Below, one piece after another: positions 6,250 through 7,011 of a stretch of DNA of 7,011 bases. The stretch lies in NCBI GenBank assembly GCA_903859265.1, contig CAIOLZ010000308.1, positions 1-7,011 of the forward strand, in the 5' to 3' direction. The notes beneath the pieces are model-generated. The model made no database searches. It worked only from the letters and a program-made list of their open reading frames with translations, and was not told the origin of the DNA. The translations under genes were made by a program, and so were the position numbers. The stretch comes from an uncultured beta proteobacterium. GTDB taxonomy: Bacteria; Pseudomonadota; Gammaproteobacteria; Burkholderiales; Burkholderiaceae_C. The first letter of the stretch is position 1. Each line of letters starts with the position of its first letter.

Positions 6250-6294
6250 GGGTGGGTGAAAAGTGAAATCTGGGCCAAGATACCGTAAGCGGTT

Positions 6295-6744
6295 TCAGGC
6301 CGTAAAACTGTTTCGCAAGGCTTGCAATTGATGCGTCAGCGCCTGTAACTCGGACAAACTGCATCCGGAGGCATTCAATAGACAGTCGGGAATGCGGGCC
6401 GCACGCTTCTTCAGGTTGTGTCCTGCGCTCGTCAGAAGCACATTGACGCGTCGCTCGTCTTCCGAAGCGCGCGCACGAAGTAGCAAACCTGACTGTTCCA
6501 TGCGTTTTAGCAGGGGCGTTAGCGTGCCGGAGTCCAGAGTCAGCCGCTCTGCAAGGTGCGACACGCTGGACGTTCCATCGTTCTCCCACAACACCAACAT
6601 CACCAAATATTGCGGGTAGGTCAGTTTCAGCGCCGACAACAAAGGCTTGTAGCGTTTTGTCATGGCCAGCGAAGTGGAGTAGAGCGCGAAGCACAGTTGG
6701 TTATCCAGCAGCAATGCGTCGTTAGACGTTTTTTTTGAAGACAT
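6295..6744 (-). CDS. ohrR: Organic hydroperoxide-sensing repressor OhrR (MarR family)
   Basis: This 149-residue MarR-family winged-helix repressor is the sensor of organic hydroperoxides. It begins with a lysine/serine-rich arm and LLLDNQLCFALYSTS. Cys18 in this LxNQLCFxLY motif is the peroxide-sensing cysteine of OhrR. The two tyrosines that hydrogen-bond it in the family are plausibly Tyr22 and Tyr32 or Tyr43 (LTYPQYLVMLVLWE). The winged helix follows: VSHLAERLTLDSGTLTPLLKRMEQSGLL at about 61-88 holds the recognition helix, and RASEDERRVNVLLTSAG is the DxR wing, with Asp96 and Arg98. Cys121 and Cys128 lie in the C-terminal dimerisation part, so the protein resembles the 2-Cys (Xanthomonas-type) OhrR in which sensing and C-terminal cysteines form a disulphide. 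It is upstream of ohr on the same strand. The ATG at 6744 has no good ribosome binding site, and the preceding 50 nt hold its operator and promoter. Confidence 0.96.
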   Translation of the reverse strand: MSSKKTSNDALLLDNQLCFALYSTSLAMTKRYKPLLSALKLTYPQYLVMLVLWENDGTSSVSHLAERLTLDSGTLTPLLKRMEQSGLLLRARASEDERRVNVLLTSAGHNLKKRAARIPDCLLNASGCSLSELQALTHQLQALRNSFTA

Positions 6745-6758
6745 AGGGTAATTATTGC

Positions 6759-6790
6759 TGGCAATTAAATTGTGTGCAATTTAATTGCCA
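6759..6790. promoter_or_regulatory. Palindromic OhrR operator (two CAATTWAATTG boxes)
   Basis: TGGCAATTAAATTG at 6759-6772 and CAATTTAATTGCCA at 6777-6790 are perfect reverse complements over 14 nt, around a TGTG centre. Each arm contains its own near-palindromic box, CAATTAAATTG (6762-6772) and CAATTTAATTG (6777-6787), 15 nt apart. The box matches the core of the known OhrR operator of Bacillus subtilis (ACAATTAAATTGT-like). The site lies 14 nt upstream of the ohrR ATG, which makes OhrR autoregulation very likely. Confidence 0.85.
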
Positions 6791-6791
6791 A
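6764..6791 (-). promoter_or_regulatory. ohrR: Sigma-70 promoter of ohrR inside the operator
   Basis: On the minus strand, TTGGCA (6791-6786, five of six matches to the -35 consensus) and TTTAAT (6769-6764, five of six to the -10) are separated by 16 nt. Transcription would start near 6757, giving a very short leader of about 12 nt. A second possibility, TTGCAC (6779-6774) with AATAAT (6756-6751) at 17 nt, would give an almost leaderless message. Both overlap the palindrome, so bound repressor would block RNA polymerase. Confidence 0.6.
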
Positions 6792-6799
6792 ATACCATG

Positions 6800-6815
6800 T
6801 TGCCTCCGTAGGCAA
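6800..6815. terminator. Small hairpin between the right-edge gene and ohrR
   Basis: TTGCCT (6800-6805) and AGGCAA (6810-6815) form a perfect 6-bp stem with a CCGT loop. It lies about 50 nt after the stop of the right-edge gene. No uninterrupted T-run follows on the minus strand, so termination is possible but weakly supported. The rest of 6816-6863 shows no gene. Confidence 0.25.
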
Positions 6816-6863
6816 GCCCAACACGCTGGTGGACCAGACTGCTCCAGCCAGCGGCGGGTGACT

Positions 6864-7011
6864 TTATGGCAGGTCTGCATAGTTGATCGTCCACGAGAAG
6901 CTACGACCACCTTGCGTATTCAATGCAAAGGGTGTGCTGGTGCAGACGAAGAGCGAGTTGAGTTGGCCAATCGGCGTGGTGGACAGGGGATTGCCAAGAA
7001 AGCTGGACAAC
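6864..7011 (-). CDS. Hypothetical protein, C-terminal 48 residues (cut by window edge)
   Basis: On the minus strand one frame is open from the right window edge to a TAA at 6864-6866. It reads LSSFLGNPLSTTPIGQLNSL, then FVCTSTPFALNTQGGRSFSW, then TINYADLP. The third codon positions are C/G-rich in this frame, like the neighbouring genes, and the other frames are interrupted by stops, so a real gene end is likely. No family is recognised. The Ser/Thr/Gly/Asn-rich, beta-like composition could suit an exported or surface protein, but that is a guess. It stops about 75 nt upstream of the ohrR operator and is probably a separate transcription unit. Confidence 0.5.
   Translation of the reverse strand, partial: LSSFLGNPLSTTPIGQLNSLFVCTSTPFALNTQGGRSFSWTINYADLP

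Noticed and set aside
6824..6858. CTGGT-GG-ACCAG and CGCTGG/CCAGCG symmetric elements near the right edge
   Set aside because: The stems are short, with no T-run and no link to a promoter. Such GC palindromes are expected by chance.
1..7011. CRISPR arrays, tRNA/rRNA genes, insertion sequences, attachment sites
   Set aside because: No regularly spaced repeats, cloverleaf-like stretches, transposase frames or terminal inverted repeats were seen on either strand.

Overview
The window looks like chromosomal DNA of a betaproteobacterium, most likely a member of the Comamonadaceae (Rhodoferax/Polaromonas/Acidovorax relatives). This rests on the GC-rich codon use and on the style of the proteins, not on any marker gene. 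No rRNA, tRNA, mobile element, CRISPR array or phage gene was seen. The window is fully packed with genes; the longest non-coding stretch is about 170 bases.

Left part (1-4221, minus strand): five genes point leftward and look like one transcription unit. In order of transcription they are a ten-helix EamA/DMT-type transporter, a fold-type I PLP aminotransferase of the 2-aminoadipate/kynurenine aminotransferase type, a glutathione S-transferase family protein, a PhzF-family isomerase, and a histidine phosphatase whose 3' part lies beyond the left edge. The last four genes are tightly spaced: 17 nt, then 5 nt (or a 4-nt overlap), then 22 nt. Between transporter and aminotransferase there are 170 nt holding an open in-frame extension of the transporter frame and a 21-nt-spaced direct repeat.

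Middle (4222-5791): a MocR/PdxR-type regulator (GntR-like winged helix fused to an aminotransferase-like domain with its PLP lysine retained) is transcribed divergently from the transporter. The 136-nt intergenic region carries a perfect 8-bp inverted repeat separated by 15 nt, a good candidate operator. The arrangement suggests that this regulator senses an amino compound or PLP and controls the five-gene unit. The substrate cannot be named from sequence.

Right part (5788-7011): the regulator converges on ohr (thiol peroxidase for organic hydroperoxides), and the two stop codons share a CTAG. Upstream of ohr, on the same strand, is its redox-sensing repressor ohrR. In front of ohrR lies a 32-nt near-perfect palindrome containing two CAATTWAATTG boxes that overlay a good sigma-70 promoter, which implies autoregulation. 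The right edge holds the C-terminal end of an unrecognised minus-strand gene.

The most interesting part is the MocR-controlled transporter/aminotransferase/GST/PhzF/phosphatase cluster. Each family is well known, but the combination suggests an uncharacterised pathway for export, degradation or detoxification of an amino compound. The ohr/ohrR pair is textbook apart from its operator layout.
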